Shown here one piece after another: positions 19,134 through 27,395 of a stretch of DNA of 64,000 bases. The stretch is from G963691835 sp963691835 (GTDB taxonomy: Bacteria; Pseudomonadota; Alphaproteobacteria; Thalassobaculales; Thalassobaculaceae). Each line of letters begins with the position of its first letter. Position 1 is the stretch's first letter. The DNA lies in the NCBI GenBank assembly GCA_963691835.1, contig OY829383.1, forward strand, positions 5,084,001 through 5,148,000, in the 5' to 3' direction. A model generated the notes under the pieces. The model searched no databases, had not been told where the DNA came from, and was given only the letters and a program-made list of their open reading frames with translations. Made by a program: the position numbers and the translations under genes.

Positions 19134-20005
19134 TCTTCGACGTTCGCCATCGGACCACCTTTCGGTACACGGCCGCGGTGGATCTGTCGCACCAATTGCT
19201 GCATCTGCAGCCAAGATCGACGGAAGCGCAGTCTGTTACCCGGTCGGAACTCGTGGTCTCACCCGATGCGGCCGTCCGGCGGGATGGCCAGGACTACCAC
19301 GGCAACCACATCACCCATCTGACCGTGCAGGCCCCGCACACCGAACTGGTGATCGAGCACCGTGCGACGGTCGACGTGAACCCGCCGCCCCCCTATCACC
19401 TATCGCTCAGCGAGAATTGGGAAGGGGTGGCCGACCGGCTTGCCTCTCCGGCCACGGCCGACGCCTTGTCGGCAAGCCAGTACACCTTGGATTCCCCACA
19501 CGCCGTTTGGACGCCGGCCGTTCGCGAGTTCGTGGATGACGTGGCCGTGCCCGGCAGGCCGGTCCTAGACCTCGCCATGGCTCTGACACGGCGGATCTTC
19601 GAAGACTTCACCTACAAAGGCGGGGTCACCGATATCTCAACCCCGCCCGATGAGATCCTGGAGCATCGTTCCGGCGTCTGTCAGGACTTCGCGCATCTGT
19701 CCCTATCGGCGCTGCGCAGCCTTGGGCTCGCGGCCCGCTATGTGAGCGGATACCTCCTCACCCGCCCCCCCGAAGGACAAGAGAAGCGGATCGGCGCGGA
19801 CGCATCCCACGCCTGGATTTCTGTATGGAGCCCGGACCTCGGATGGATTGATTTCGACCCCACCAACGGGCTGATCCCCTCGAATGAGCACATCACGGTC
19901 GGTTGGGGGCGGGACTACGCCTGCGTCAGTCCGATCAACGGCTTGATCGTTGGGGGTGGGGCGCAGACCGTTCAGGTCGCCGTCGACGTCGCACCTGCTG
20001 CCTGA
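19130..20005 (+). CDS. transglutaminase-like cysteine peptidase family protein
   Basis: A 291-residue protein with the same plan as the first part of the large gene: an N-terminal strand-rich segment (IFDVRHRTTFRYT) and a transglutaminase-like core with Cys184 (HRSGVCQDFAHL), His227 (ASHAWISVW) and Asp243 (DFDPTNG). The triad is intact. It begins with a GTG that overlaps the upstream stop. The family includes bacterial proteins thought to act as peptidases or amide-forming enzymes on ATP-grasp products. It is the last gene of the operon; the neighbouring gene is on the other strand 12 bases away. No Anbu-type proteasome-like protease gene, often linked to this set elsewhere, is present here. 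Confidence 0.9.
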   Translation: MIFDVRHRTTFRYTAAVDLSHQLLHLQPRSTEAQSVTRSELVVSPDAAVRRDGQDYHGNHITHLTVQAPHTELVIEHRATVDVNPPPPYHLSLSENWEGVADRLASPATADALSASQYTLDSPHAVWTPAVREFVDDVAVPGRPVLDLAMALTRRIFEDFTYKGGVTDISTPPDEILEHRSGVCQDFAHLSLSALRSLGLAARYVSGYLLTRPPEGQEKRIGADASHAWISVWSPDLGWIDFDPTNGLIPSNEHITVGWGRDYACVSPINGLIVGGGAQTVQVAVDVAPAA

Positions 20006-20017
20006 CGGCTGGCGTCC

Positions 20018-20812
20018 TCAATAGAATTGAACGGATACGGTGCCCAACCCGTCGATCTCCGCCGAGACGGCAGCCGGCTGATCCAGATGGACCGTTTTTA
20101 CGATCGAGCCGAGCAGGACAAACTCACCAGACATCAGCGGCCTACCCTGCTCCAGCCTCAGATTTGCGAGCCACGCCAGAGCGGCCATCGGGTCGCCCAG
20201 GATATCGGCGCCCTTGCCCTCACCGACAACCTCTCCATCCACGGACATCCGGCCCGGTAATGACAGCAGGTCCAGATCCCGCCACTCCGTGACGGGCGCT
20301 CCAAGGACGGCGCCCGCGTTGAAAAAGTCGTCCGCGATCAGGGTCGCCGCAGGCATGGACCGGAAATCAACATAACGGTCGTCGACGATTTCGATCGCCG
20401 GATAGAGCGCCGTGACGGTCTCCCGGACCGTTTCCGCCGTCCAAGCCGAACCGCCGCCGAGCAGATCCGCACCGATCTTCGCCGCAATCTCACACTCCAC
20501 CCCCACCCGATGATAAGCATCGAGCGGCAGATGGACGGATGTCGGATGGATCGTGGCGGTAAAGATCCGGCCCGCACAGGGATGATCAATCCCGAGATAC
20601 TCCTGCATCACCGGCGTCGTACATCCGATCTTATGGCCGCCGAGGGGGCCGTACCCGGCCTCCATCAAGATCTTGTGCAGTTCATGCTGTGTCTTGTAGC
20701 CATCCTTGATGTCGGTAGGTGACACGTCATCGGGAAGCGGAGCCGTCTTCTCCCCACCGAGCCGCGCCCAGGACAGTTTCAGTGCGGCACTGCTATGTGA
20801 ATCGCCAATCAT
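20018..20812 (-). CDS. fumarylacetoacetate hydrolase / 2-oxopent-4-enoate hydratase (MhpD-like) family protein
   Basis: A 264-residue protein resembling 2-keto-4-pentenoate hydratases and oxalocrotonate decarboxylases. Visible are YKTQHELHKIL, GHKIGCTTPVMQEYLGIDHPCAGRIF, the metal-ligand Glu-x-Glu pattern in VECEIAAKIG and AIEIVDDRYVDF. Later motifs are GEVVGEGKGADILGDPMAALAWL and GEFVLLGSI. The usual reaction hydrates or decarboxylates a 2-oxo-enoic acid in ring-cleavage pathways. The ATG at 20812 overlaps the TGA of the upstream M20 hydrolase gene by four bases (ATGA), so the two are translated together. The pairing of a carbamoyl/amide hydrolase with a hydratase fits degradation of an N-heterocyclic compound, which is an inference. 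Confidence 0.85.
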   Translation of the reverse strand: MIGDSHSSAALKLSWARLGGEKTAPLPDDVSPTDIKDGYKTQHELHKILMEAGYGPLGGHKIGCTTPVMQEYLGIDHPCAGRIFTATIHPTSVHLPLDAYHRVGVECEIAAKIGADLLGGGSAWTAETVRETVTALYPAIEIVDDRYVDFRSMPAATLIADDFFNAGAVLGAPVTEWRDLDLLSLPGRMSVDGEVVGEGKGADILGDPMAALAWLANLRLEQGRPLMSGEFVLLGSIVKTVHLDQPAAVSAEIDGLGTVSVQFY

Positions 20813-22047
20813 GATCCGTCCCGCGCTGCCTTCAGGATGGATGCCGCCGCGTCGGCCAGAACCTGGCATCCGGCGACAATGTCCACCTCGTGGCTGTCTT
20901 CGGCGAAGTCGTGGCTGATGCCGCCGATTGAGGGAATGAACAGCATCGCACACGGCAACTTCTCATGCAGGATCATAGGATCGTGACCGGCCGCACTTGG
21001 CATGGTCCGCCACTTCCCCGAGGCGTGGCTCTCGGCTGATGCCGCGATATGGCGCTGGAAACCGTCGTCCATGTTCGACGGCCGGATAACAGCGCGGCCG
21101 CTGATGATCTCGGCCCTGATTCGGCCGCGGCCATCGATTTCCGCGACCAACTCGTCGAGGATCTTCTCGAACGCATCGAGGATCTCTTCGCTCTGATCCC
21201 GGTACTGAAGGGTCAATTCCGCAAACCCTGGCACGATCGACGGCGCGCCCGGCTCGATCACAATCCGGCCCATCGTCCAGACCGTGGCGGGGTCGGCGAC
21301 CTTCGGAAACTCCTGATTGATCCGGTGCGCGAGCTCGTAAAGACCGGTTGCGGCATCCTTCCGACGGGCCATCGTCGTCGTGCCCGCGTGGTTCTGCTCA
21401 CCATGGAAACGAATGACCTTGGACCGGATGCCGACGATCGCGGAGACCACGCCGATCTGCTCCTCCGCCTCTTCCAGATAGGCACCCTGCTCAATATGAG
21501 CCTCAAGATATCCGACGTATCGGCCAGGCTCGAATTTCTCTCTTGGCACATCGGTCAAACCGGCGGCCGCAATGGCGTCCGGCAAGCGGGTTCCGTCCTT
21601 TCCAACCGTCGTCGCCTCAACCTCCGGGTCGAGTGTGTCGCACCAGGACCGGCTCCCCAGGCAGCTCATGAACGTGCCCTCTTCGTCCTGCCAGGACACG
21701 GCATCGACGCCCAGACCAGCGGTCTCGGGGTCTTCGGATAGCGCGCGTGCGATCTCCAGCCCGTAGATGACCCCTAAGGCTCCATCGAGCCACCCGCCCC
21801 GGGGCTGGGTGTCCGAGTGCGAGCCAATCAGAAGCGTTGGGCCATTCTTGTTCGATTTGCCGAACACATTGCCGACGCCATCAATCGAGGAGGTCAGGCC
21901 GGCGTCCTCAAAGCGTTTGGCCAACCATCGCCGCCCCTCCATGTCCTTCTGGCTCAATGCCGGTCGCACGACCCCCGTCTCTACAGCGCCGATGGCACGG
22001 AGATCGTGAAGGTCTTTCAAGAGTCTGGCGGGATTGATGGCTGGCAT
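20809..22047 (-). CDS. Zn-dependent amidohydrolase, M20 family (N-carbamoyl-L-amino acid hydrolase / allantoate amidohydrolase type)
   Basis: A 412-residue di-metal hydrolase of the AllC/HyuC/beta-ureidopropionase group. Metal-binding motifs are GSHSDTQPRGGWLDGALGV, WQDEEGTFMSCLGSRSW, LEAHIEQGAYLE, RKDAATGL and the C-terminal GISHDFAE. The family hydrolyses N-carbamoyl groups, giving ammonia and carbon dioxide or urea derivatives. The ATG at 22047 gives the usual family length; an in-frame extension to 22134 has no conserved residues. The gene is coupled to the downstream hydratase gene by a four-base overlap. The substrate is not known. Confidence 0.87.
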   Translation of the reverse strand: MPAINPARLLKDLHDLRAIGAVETGVVRPALSQKDMEGRRWLAKRFEDAGLTSSIDGVGNVFGKSNKNGPTLLIGSHSDTQPRGGWLDGALGVIYGLEIARALSEDPETAGLGVDAVSWQDEEGTFMSCLGSRSWCDTLDPEVEATTVGKDGTRLPDAIAAAGLTDVPREKFEPGRYVGYLEAHIEQGAYLEEAEEQIGVVSAIVGIRSKVIRFHGEQNHAGTTTMARRKDAATGLYELAHRINQEFPKVADPATVWTMGRIVIEPGAPSIVPGFAELTLQYRDQSEEILDAFEKILDELVAEIDGRGRIRAEIISGRAVIRPSNMDDGFQRHIAASAESHASGKWRTMPSAAGHDPMILHEKLPCAMLFIPSIGGISHDFAEDSHEVDIVAGCQVLADAAASILKAARDGS

Positions 22048-22115
22048 CGGGCGCTCCGTTACGCGTCGGTCAAACCCCATCCTAAGACGACGAGCGCGGC
22101 GTATTGAAGTCCCAA

Positions 22116-22153
22116 TAGCAAAGACCGCGCACACCCGATGATGTACGCGGTCT
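22116..22153 (-). terminator. putative transcription terminator after the Cache-protein gene
   Basis: An eight-base-pair inverted repeat AGACCGCG / CGCGGTCT (22122-22129 and 22146-22153) with a 16-base loop lies 66 bases past the stop of the Cache-like gene. On the minus strand it is followed by a T-rich but imperfect run (TTTGCTATT). It could be a weak intrinsic terminator separating that gene from the M20 hydrolase gene. Confidence 0.4.
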
Positions 22154-22218
22154 CGCCTTCATGATCGCGCGGAAGGCCGGTGGAGGGGATCCGGCGTCCG
22201 CGGCTCAGTCTTTGTCGA

Positions 22219-22803
22219 TCAGGGAAGCTTCTCGACGTTGACGCCGATGGTGATCGCACCAATCGCATTGCCGCCATCAGCAATGGTCATGCTGACCTGA
22301 GACAGGAAAGCCTCGGTGGAGTCGTCGAACTCAACCTCATCGATGAAGACCGACCCGGCACCCGCGCCATAGGTGTTCTTCCACTTGGCCTCGTCGCCCT
22401 GCATGTAGTCGGAGGTGACGTCGGACTGGCCGACGTTCAGGCCTTTGTTGTCCATGACGAAAACTTCCGAGAACAGGCCGCCGCTCTCGTCTTTCTTGGC
22501 CTTGAGGAACTTGGAGAGATCGTTGCCGAGCGTCTCGTCGATCAGCGGGCCGCTGCCACCGGCTTTCGCCTCAGCGCGCCGCTGCTTGTCCAGCGTATCG
22601 ATCGCGCCGGCATCAAGCGATGCGTGCTTGTCATTCTGCGCCTTGATGGCCGCGATGATGACCGGATCCGAGAGCCAGCTTTGGATCTTGCCGTCAATAA
22701 GCTCGCGGATCTGCGGCTCGAACTCGTTCGCATTTGCCGATCCAGCGCCAACCGCCATCAGAACACCCATGGCGGCAGAAAGGTACCAACGTGCCTTCGT
22801 CAT
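22219..22803 (-). CDS. secreted Cache (PDC-sensor)-like protein
   Basis: A 194-residue protein with a clear signal peptide (basic start MTKARWYL, hydrophobic core, cleavage after SANA at residue 25), so it should be periplasmic. The rest resembles a single Cache/PDC sensor domain: a long N-terminal helix (IRELIDGKIQSWLSDP), then FSEVFVMDNKGLNVGQSD, a TSDYMQGDEAKW segment and a final strand GAITIGVNVEKL. There are no transmembrane or output domains. GAGGAG lies seven bases before the ATG. It is divergent from a chemoreceptor gene, so it may bind a ligand and present it to that receptor; this is inferred. Confidence 0.75.
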   Translation of the reverse strand: MTKARWYLSAAMGVLMAVGAGSANANEFEPQIRELIDGKIQSWLSDPVIIAAIKAQNDKHASLDAGAIDTLDKQRRAEAKAGGSGPLIDETLGNDLSKFLKAKKDESGGLFSEVFVMDNKGLNVGQSDVTSDYMQGDEAKWKNTYGAGAGSVFIDEVEFDDSTEAFLSQVSMTIADGGNAIGAITIGVNVEKLP

Positions 22804-22968
22804 AGGATTACTCCTCGATCTAACCCAGTAATTTTCTGCTGATAACACCCGGAAAACCCGATCTCCGCTGCGTCAGCTGCCCCCAATTAAAGTGGTTGTT
22901 CTTAAGAAATCACTAATCGAAAACAGATAAAAACCACCATTAACCAAGGCACATGAGGAGACATCGGG
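22804..22968. promoter_or_regulatory. divergent promoter region between Cache-like and chemoreceptor genes
   Basis: These 165 bases separate two divergent starts, each with a strong GAGGAG ribosome site. The part at about 22889-22950 is much richer in A and T than its surroundings, as expected for promoters serving both genes. I could not fix individual -35 and -10 boxes or a flagellar sigma-28 site with confidence. Confidence 0.45.
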
Positions 22969-25326
22969 ATGCGTGTCGCACCAAAGCTTGCCGCCGGCTT
23001 TGCCGCCGTCGTGATACTCACAGCGGGAGTCGGGGTCGCCGGTTGGGTTGGACTATCCCAGTACTCATCTTCAGTTAATGAAGCCGACGAAATGCTTCGT
23101 GTCGAAGGCAAACTCTTTGATGTGCGGGCCAAGGTCGGTACGTACCGGAACGCGCCCACGGAAGAGGATGCGGCGGTCATCCGCGAGGAGTTCCAAACGA
23201 TCTCAGCGCAGCTTGAACAGGCTGGGCGGACAACCATCGCCGCCGAGATGGGAACGATGTCGGCGGCATTCGGTTCGGTGGAGCAGGCCCTCATTGCCCG
23301 CCGTGAGGCGATCGCCGCCGTATCCCGCGTCATCCAGTCTCTTCGGGATTCGGCCAACACTGTGGTCGGATCGGCCGAGATGGCGAATGCGGAAGCCCGT
23401 GACGCAAGAAACGCTGCCGGTGAGGACCGGCGCGCCCGGCTTGAGAGCAACACTGTCGCCCAGGCCCTTCTGAACTCATCCCTCAAGACGCGGCGCGCCG
23501 AAGCGCTTTATGCCGCCACGCCAACGACAGAGAACGAAGATCTGCTGAAGGATGAACTGAAGGCGATGTTTCTGGCCGCGATCAAGCTGAAGCGTTTGTC
23601 GACCGGGACACGGGCGGAAAAGGCAGCGGCTCAGGTTGCCCGTAACGTCGCGAGCTATCGGGCGGCGATCTCGGCGCTGATCGACGCGTTGCCAGGATCC
23701 ACCGCAGAGACTGAGGCAAAACAGGCACTTGAGGCCTCATCAAAGAAGATCAACGCGTTTACGGGCGGGATCTCAAAGATGCTCTCCTCCGCCTATAAGC
23801 GGGCGGACGCGACAGCGGCGGACGCTTCGACCACCCTCGACACCTCATTGGCCTCATTGTCAGCCGCGGCCACACTCGCGTCCTCAGCGGACAATCTCTA
23901 TGTGGCGACTCTGCAGCTGATCCAATCCGACGGCGATATGAGCCTGGATAGTTCGGTTCGCGATGCCCTCGATACGGTCAAATCCTCAAGCGCCGGCCTT
24001 GAAGCGCTCGTCGGTGTGAATGAGTCCATTGATGCGGCCGTCGCATCGTTCGAGACGGCCTATGCCGGACTTCTGACATCGTTTGAGGCGGAAGTCTTGG
24101 CCGTGGAAGCGATTGAAGCCTCGAAGTCGACCGTCCAGACGGAAATCGAGACCGTGGTCACCGCTGTCGCCAGCAGTCGTGAGAACCGCAAGAACACAGC
24201 ACAAGCAACAGCGATTGGCGGCACCATCCTGGCAGCGGCGCTTGCGGCCCTGATTGCCTTCTTCCTCAACCGTGGACTTGCGCAGCCGATTCAGCGGATG
24301 ACAGGCGTGATGCGGGAAATTGCTGACGGTAATCTTGAACTGGAAGTGCCCCATGGCGACCGGAACGACGAGATCGGCGACATGTCGGCGGCGGTCTCCG
24401 TGTTCCGGGAGAACGGCCTCCGGATCAAGCAGATCGACGAGGAGCGGGAACAGAGCCGGATCCGGGCGGAGAAGGAGAAGGTCGAGGCCATGGCGGCGCT
24501 GGCTCGCGAGTTTGAGCAGAGTGTCGGCGGTGTCGTCTCCGAGCTTGTTAACTCCGTTGATGATGTGCGGCGGCGCGCCAGCGACATGGCGGGGGCCTCA
24601 ACCCAGTCCGTGAGCACGACCAACGAGGTCTCGGACGTCTCCGCCCGCTCGAGCGACAGCATGATCGCTGTTTCCGGCGCGTCGGAAGAACTGGTCGCGT
24701 CCATCAGCGAGATCAGCACCAAGGTGGCCGAAGCCGCCCGGATGGCCGCCAATGCAAATGGCGAGACGGAAAGCAGCAACAAGCGCATCGAAGGTCTGGC
24801 CGAAAGCACCCGGAAGATCGGCGAAGTGGTGACCCTGATCCAGGACATCGCAGAGCAGACCAACCTCCTGGCGCTGAACGCGACGATCGAAGCGGCCCGC
24901 GCAGGCGATGCCGGCAAGGGCTTTGCGGTGGTGGCATCCGAGGTGAAAACCCTGGCAAACCAGACCGCGTCCGCTACCGATGAAATCCGGAAGCAGATCG
25001 AAGAGGTGCAGCAGGCGAGCAGCGAGGCTGTCCACTCGATCGGCGCAATCTCCAAGGCCGTCGGCTCGCTCGACGAGATGAATACGGCCATCGCCGCAGC
25101 GGTCGAAGAGCAGGATGCCACAACACGGGAAATCGCGCGGAACACCCACACGGCCGCGGATGACGGCAAGCAGCTATCGACCGGCATTCAGGAGATCGCG
25201 GCGGCGGCTCAGGAGACAGGCAACAGCGCCAACTCCATGCTGACCACGTGCGAGAGCCTGACCGAGGCGACCAACCGGATGAAAAGCGAGGTGCACCGTT
25301 TCCTCGACAACATCCGCGCGGCCTAG
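22969..25326 (+). CDS. methyl-accepting chemotaxis protein
   Basis: A 785-residue chemoreceptor. A short cytoplasmic end is followed by a first membrane helix (about residues 8-28). A long, mainly helical periplasmic region of about 380 residues comes next, of the helical-bimodular size class. A second membrane helix (about 412-434) is followed by a HAMP domain (RMTGVMREIADGNLELEV). The signalling domain has the hairpin tip sequence DIAEQTNLLALNATIEAARAG. It would report ligand state to CheA/CheW. No che genes are adjacent. GAGGAG precedes the ATG. A strong terminator follows. The lone secreted Cache-like protein on the opposite strand is a likely partner. Confidence 0.93.
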   Translation: MRVAPKLAAGFAAVVILTAGVGVAGWVGLSQYSSSVNEADEMLRVEGKLFDVRAKVGTYRNAPTEEDAAVIREEFQTISAQLEQAGRTTIAAEMGTMSAAFGSVEQALIARREAIAAVSRVIQSLRDSANTVVGSAEMANAEARDARNAAGEDRRARLESNTVAQALLNSSLKTRRAEALYAATPTTENEDLLKDELKAMFLAAIKLKRLSTGTRAEKAAAQVARNVASYRAAISALIDALPGSTAETEAKQALEASSKKINAFTGGISKMLSSAYKRADATAADASTTLDTSLASLSAAATLASSADNLYVATLQLIQSDGDMSLDSSVRDALDTVKSSSAGLEALVGVNESIDAAVASFETAYAGLLTSFEAEVLAVEAIEASKSTVQTEIETVVTAVASSRENRKNTAQATAIGGTILAAALAALIAFFLNRGLAQPIQRMTGVMREIADGNLELEVPHGDRNDEIGDMSAAVSVFRENGLRIKQIDEEREQSRIRAEKEKVEAMAALAREFEQSVGGVVSELVNSVDDVRRRASDMAGASTQSVSTTNEVSDVSARSSDSMIAVSGASEELVASISEISTKVAEAARMAANANGETESSNKRIEGLAESTRKIGEVVTLIQDIAEQTNLLALNATIEAARAGDAGKGFAVVASEVKTLANQTASATDEIRKQIEEVQQASSEAVHSIGAISKAVGSLDEMNTAIAAAVEEQDATTREIARNTHTAADDGKQLSTGIQEIAAAAQETGNSANSMLTTCESLTEATNRMKSEVHRFLDNIRAA

Positions 25327-25359
25327 CGCTCAAACAGACCTCCGGCCCCGTGCCGGCCC

Positions 25360-25394
25360 GCGCCCCGTCGCTTCAGTTTGGCGGGGCGCTTTTC
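25360..25394 (+). terminator. rho-independent terminator of the chemoreceptor gene
   Basis: An eight-base-pair perfect stem GCGCCCCG / CGGGGCGC (25360-25367 and 25382-25389) with a 14-base loop is followed by TTTTCG on the plus strand, 33 bases past the chemoreceptor stop. The loop contains the stop codon of the convergent CoA-transferase gene, so the element overlaps that gene's 3' end. Confidence 0.75.
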
Positions 25395-27322
25395 GTTTCT
25401 AGTACGAAAGCCTGCGCCTCTTCATGACTCTCGAAGATGTGCGGTGCGACCTTTCGGGTCAGAACGCTACCCAGTTTCAAGCGCATGAAGGCGCTGGTGG
25501 AGTAGCGCGACACCCGGTCGTAATGCGTTTCTTCCAATGAGCGGACCATCTCCGCGTAGCTGTCGGCGAGAGAGGGGTCGATCCGGAAAGAACCGTAATT
25601 CACGACCACTTCCACCCGTCGGCCGATGGGTGCGCACCGCGCGATGACCGCGTCCTTGATCGCCGCGATGTCCGTTTCGGTTCGGACCTGCAAATTCTCG
25701 AAGTTGAGGAAAAGAATGTTGCGGTCCCGATCGTAGGAGATCCGATCCTCCAGCCGAACATCGAGAATGCTGTCGCACAGCCCCATCGACTCATCGCCGA
25801 AGATCCTCAGGTCCATCATCCTTGGGCCCTCAATCGCCGGAGTAAAATCCATCTGGGACAGGATATCCCGGTCGAGGTCCACCCCCGGCGCGATCTCCGT
25901 CAATACGGGGCCATCCGGCGACTGGGTGAAGACGCATCGCTCAGTCACGTAAAGGACCGGCTGCCCCCGTTCGGCGGCGCGCTGTCCGTTGAAGGTGATC
26001 TGCTCAACGGCCTTGATGAACTTTCTCGCCCGGCCTTCCTGACGGATCTCAAGACCCTCTGACGAGATCGATACATCCAATCCCCCGGCTGTAAAGGTGC
26101 CGGCAAACACCACCCGCCGTGCGTTCTGAGAGATGTTGATGAAGCCTCCCGCCCCGGCCAGTTTCGGGCCAAACCGGCTGACATTGATGTGTCCCGCCGC
26201 ATCGCACTCCGCCATCCCGAGACAAGCGAGATCCAGGCCACCGCCATCGTAGAAGTCGAACTGCTGGTTCTGATGCAACACGGCGTCCGTGTTCACCGCT
26301 GCGCCGAAGTCGAGGCCGCTTGCAGGCATGCCGCCGACAACCCCGGGCTCCGCGGTAAGCGTAATGAAGTCCAGCAACGATTCCTCAGCAGCCACTGCTG
26401 CGACCCCCTCCGGCATGCCGATGCCCAGATTGACGATGCCATTCGGCGGCAATTCCATCGCGCAGCGGCGTGCGATGACCTTTCGCGGGCTCATGGGCAT
26501 GGGCGGCACGGATTCGAGCGGCACCGCAATCTCCGAGGAATAGGCGGGAGAGTAGGCGGTGGCATAGGTCTGATGGTGGTTCTCCGGCTTCGCCACGACC
26601 ACGCAATCGACCATGGCGCCTGGAATCACCACCTGGCGCGGGTTGAGAGAGCCCTGGCTGGCGATCCTCTCGACCTGGGCGATGACGATGCCGTTGCTGT
26701 TGCGGGCCGCCATGGCCATTGCGAGATTATCGAGGGTCAGCGCCTCCCGCTCCATGGAGATGTTGCCGGACGGATCGGCCGTGGTCCCCCGGATCAAGGC
26801 GACGTTGATTGGGAAAGCCTTATAGAAGAGAACCTCCTCCCCTCCCGCCTGGACCAGTTCCACGAGGTCCTCGGGTGTGGCGTCATTGATCTTGCCGCCG
26901 CCGTTCCTCGGATCCACGAACGTCCCGAGGCCGACTTTGGAGAAGGTGCCCGGCTTTCCGGCCGCGATGTCGCGATACAGATGGGATATGCACCCCTGCG
27001 GCAGATTGTAGGCTTCGATCTTCCCCGAGGTGGCCAAGGCGCCGATCTTGGGGATCAGGCCCCAATGGCCGCCGACGACGCGCTTCAGAAGCCCATCACC
27101 GCTCAACCGGTTGAGACCTCGTTCCTTGCCGTCGCCCTGACCCGCAGCGAACAGGAGCGTCAGATCCCTTGGCTCACCGGTCTCCGCAAACCGCGTGGCG
27201 AGGCCTTCGAGCAAATCGTCGGGTACCCCGATGCCCACGAATCCGGACGTACAGATCGTATCGCCCGACTGGATGACCGAGACAGCGTCGGCCAACGTAA
27301 CGGTCTTGTCGAAACTCGGCAT
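25373..27322 (-). CDS. acyl-CoA:acetate/3-ketoacid CoA-transferase (fused alpha-beta) with C-terminal extension
   Basis: A 649-residue single-chain CoA-transferase of the type I family. The alpha half has the GDTICTSGFVGIGVPDDLLEGL start motif. The beta half has PNGIVNLGIGMPEG, the catalytic Glu325 in LTAEPGVVGG and GGFINISQNARRVVF. The enzyme passes CoA between an acyl-CoA and a free acid through a glutamyl-CoA intermediate. Fused enzymes such as YdiF are about 530 residues, so about 120 extra C-terminal residues (with LFLNFENLQVRTETD and VEVVVNYGSFRIDP) form an added domain of unknown role. It stands alone; its stop lies in the loop of the chemoreceptor terminator. Confidence 0.88.
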   Translation of the reverse strand: MPSFDKTVTLADAVSVIQSGDTICTSGFVGIGVPDDLLEGLATRFAETGEPRDLTLLFAAGQGDGKERGLNRLSGDGLLKRVVGGHWGLIPKIGALATSGKIEAYNLPQGCISHLYRDIAAGKPGTFSKVGLGTFVDPRNGGGKINDATPEDLVELVQAGGEEVLFYKAFPINVALIRGTTADPSGNISMEREALTLDNLAMAMAARNSNGIVIAQVERIASQGSLNPRQVVIPGAMVDCVVVAKPENHHQTYATAYSPAYSSEIAVPLESVPPMPMSPRKVIARRCAMELPPNGIVNLGIGMPEGVAAVAAEESLLDFITLTAEPGVVGGMPASGLDFGAAVNTDAVLHQNQQFDFYDGGGLDLACLGMAECDAAGHINVSRFGPKLAGAGGFINISQNARRVVFAGTFTAGGLDVSISSEGLEIRQEGRARKFIKAVEQITFNGQRAAERGQPVLYVTERCVFTQSPDGPVLTEIAPGVDLDRDILSQMDFTPAIEGPRMMDLRIFGDESMGLCDSILDVRLEDRISYDRDRNILFLNFENLQVRTETDIAAIKDAVIARCAPIGRRVEVVVNYGSFRIDPSLADSYAEMVRSLEETHYDRVSRYSTSAFMRLKLGSVLTRKVAPHIFESHEEAQAFVLETKSAPPN

Positions 27323-27395
27323 GATCCCTCCCCGGCCGTTTTTTCTTGAAGGCTAACCGAGGATGGGTGGAGCAGCCTACACCGCTGCTCTGATT

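Noticed and set aside
22889..22950. Possible sigma-28 flagellar promoter (TAAA and following sequence) before the chemoreceptor
   Set aside because: TAAAGTGG is present, but no matching GCCGATAA-like box at the right spacing was found.
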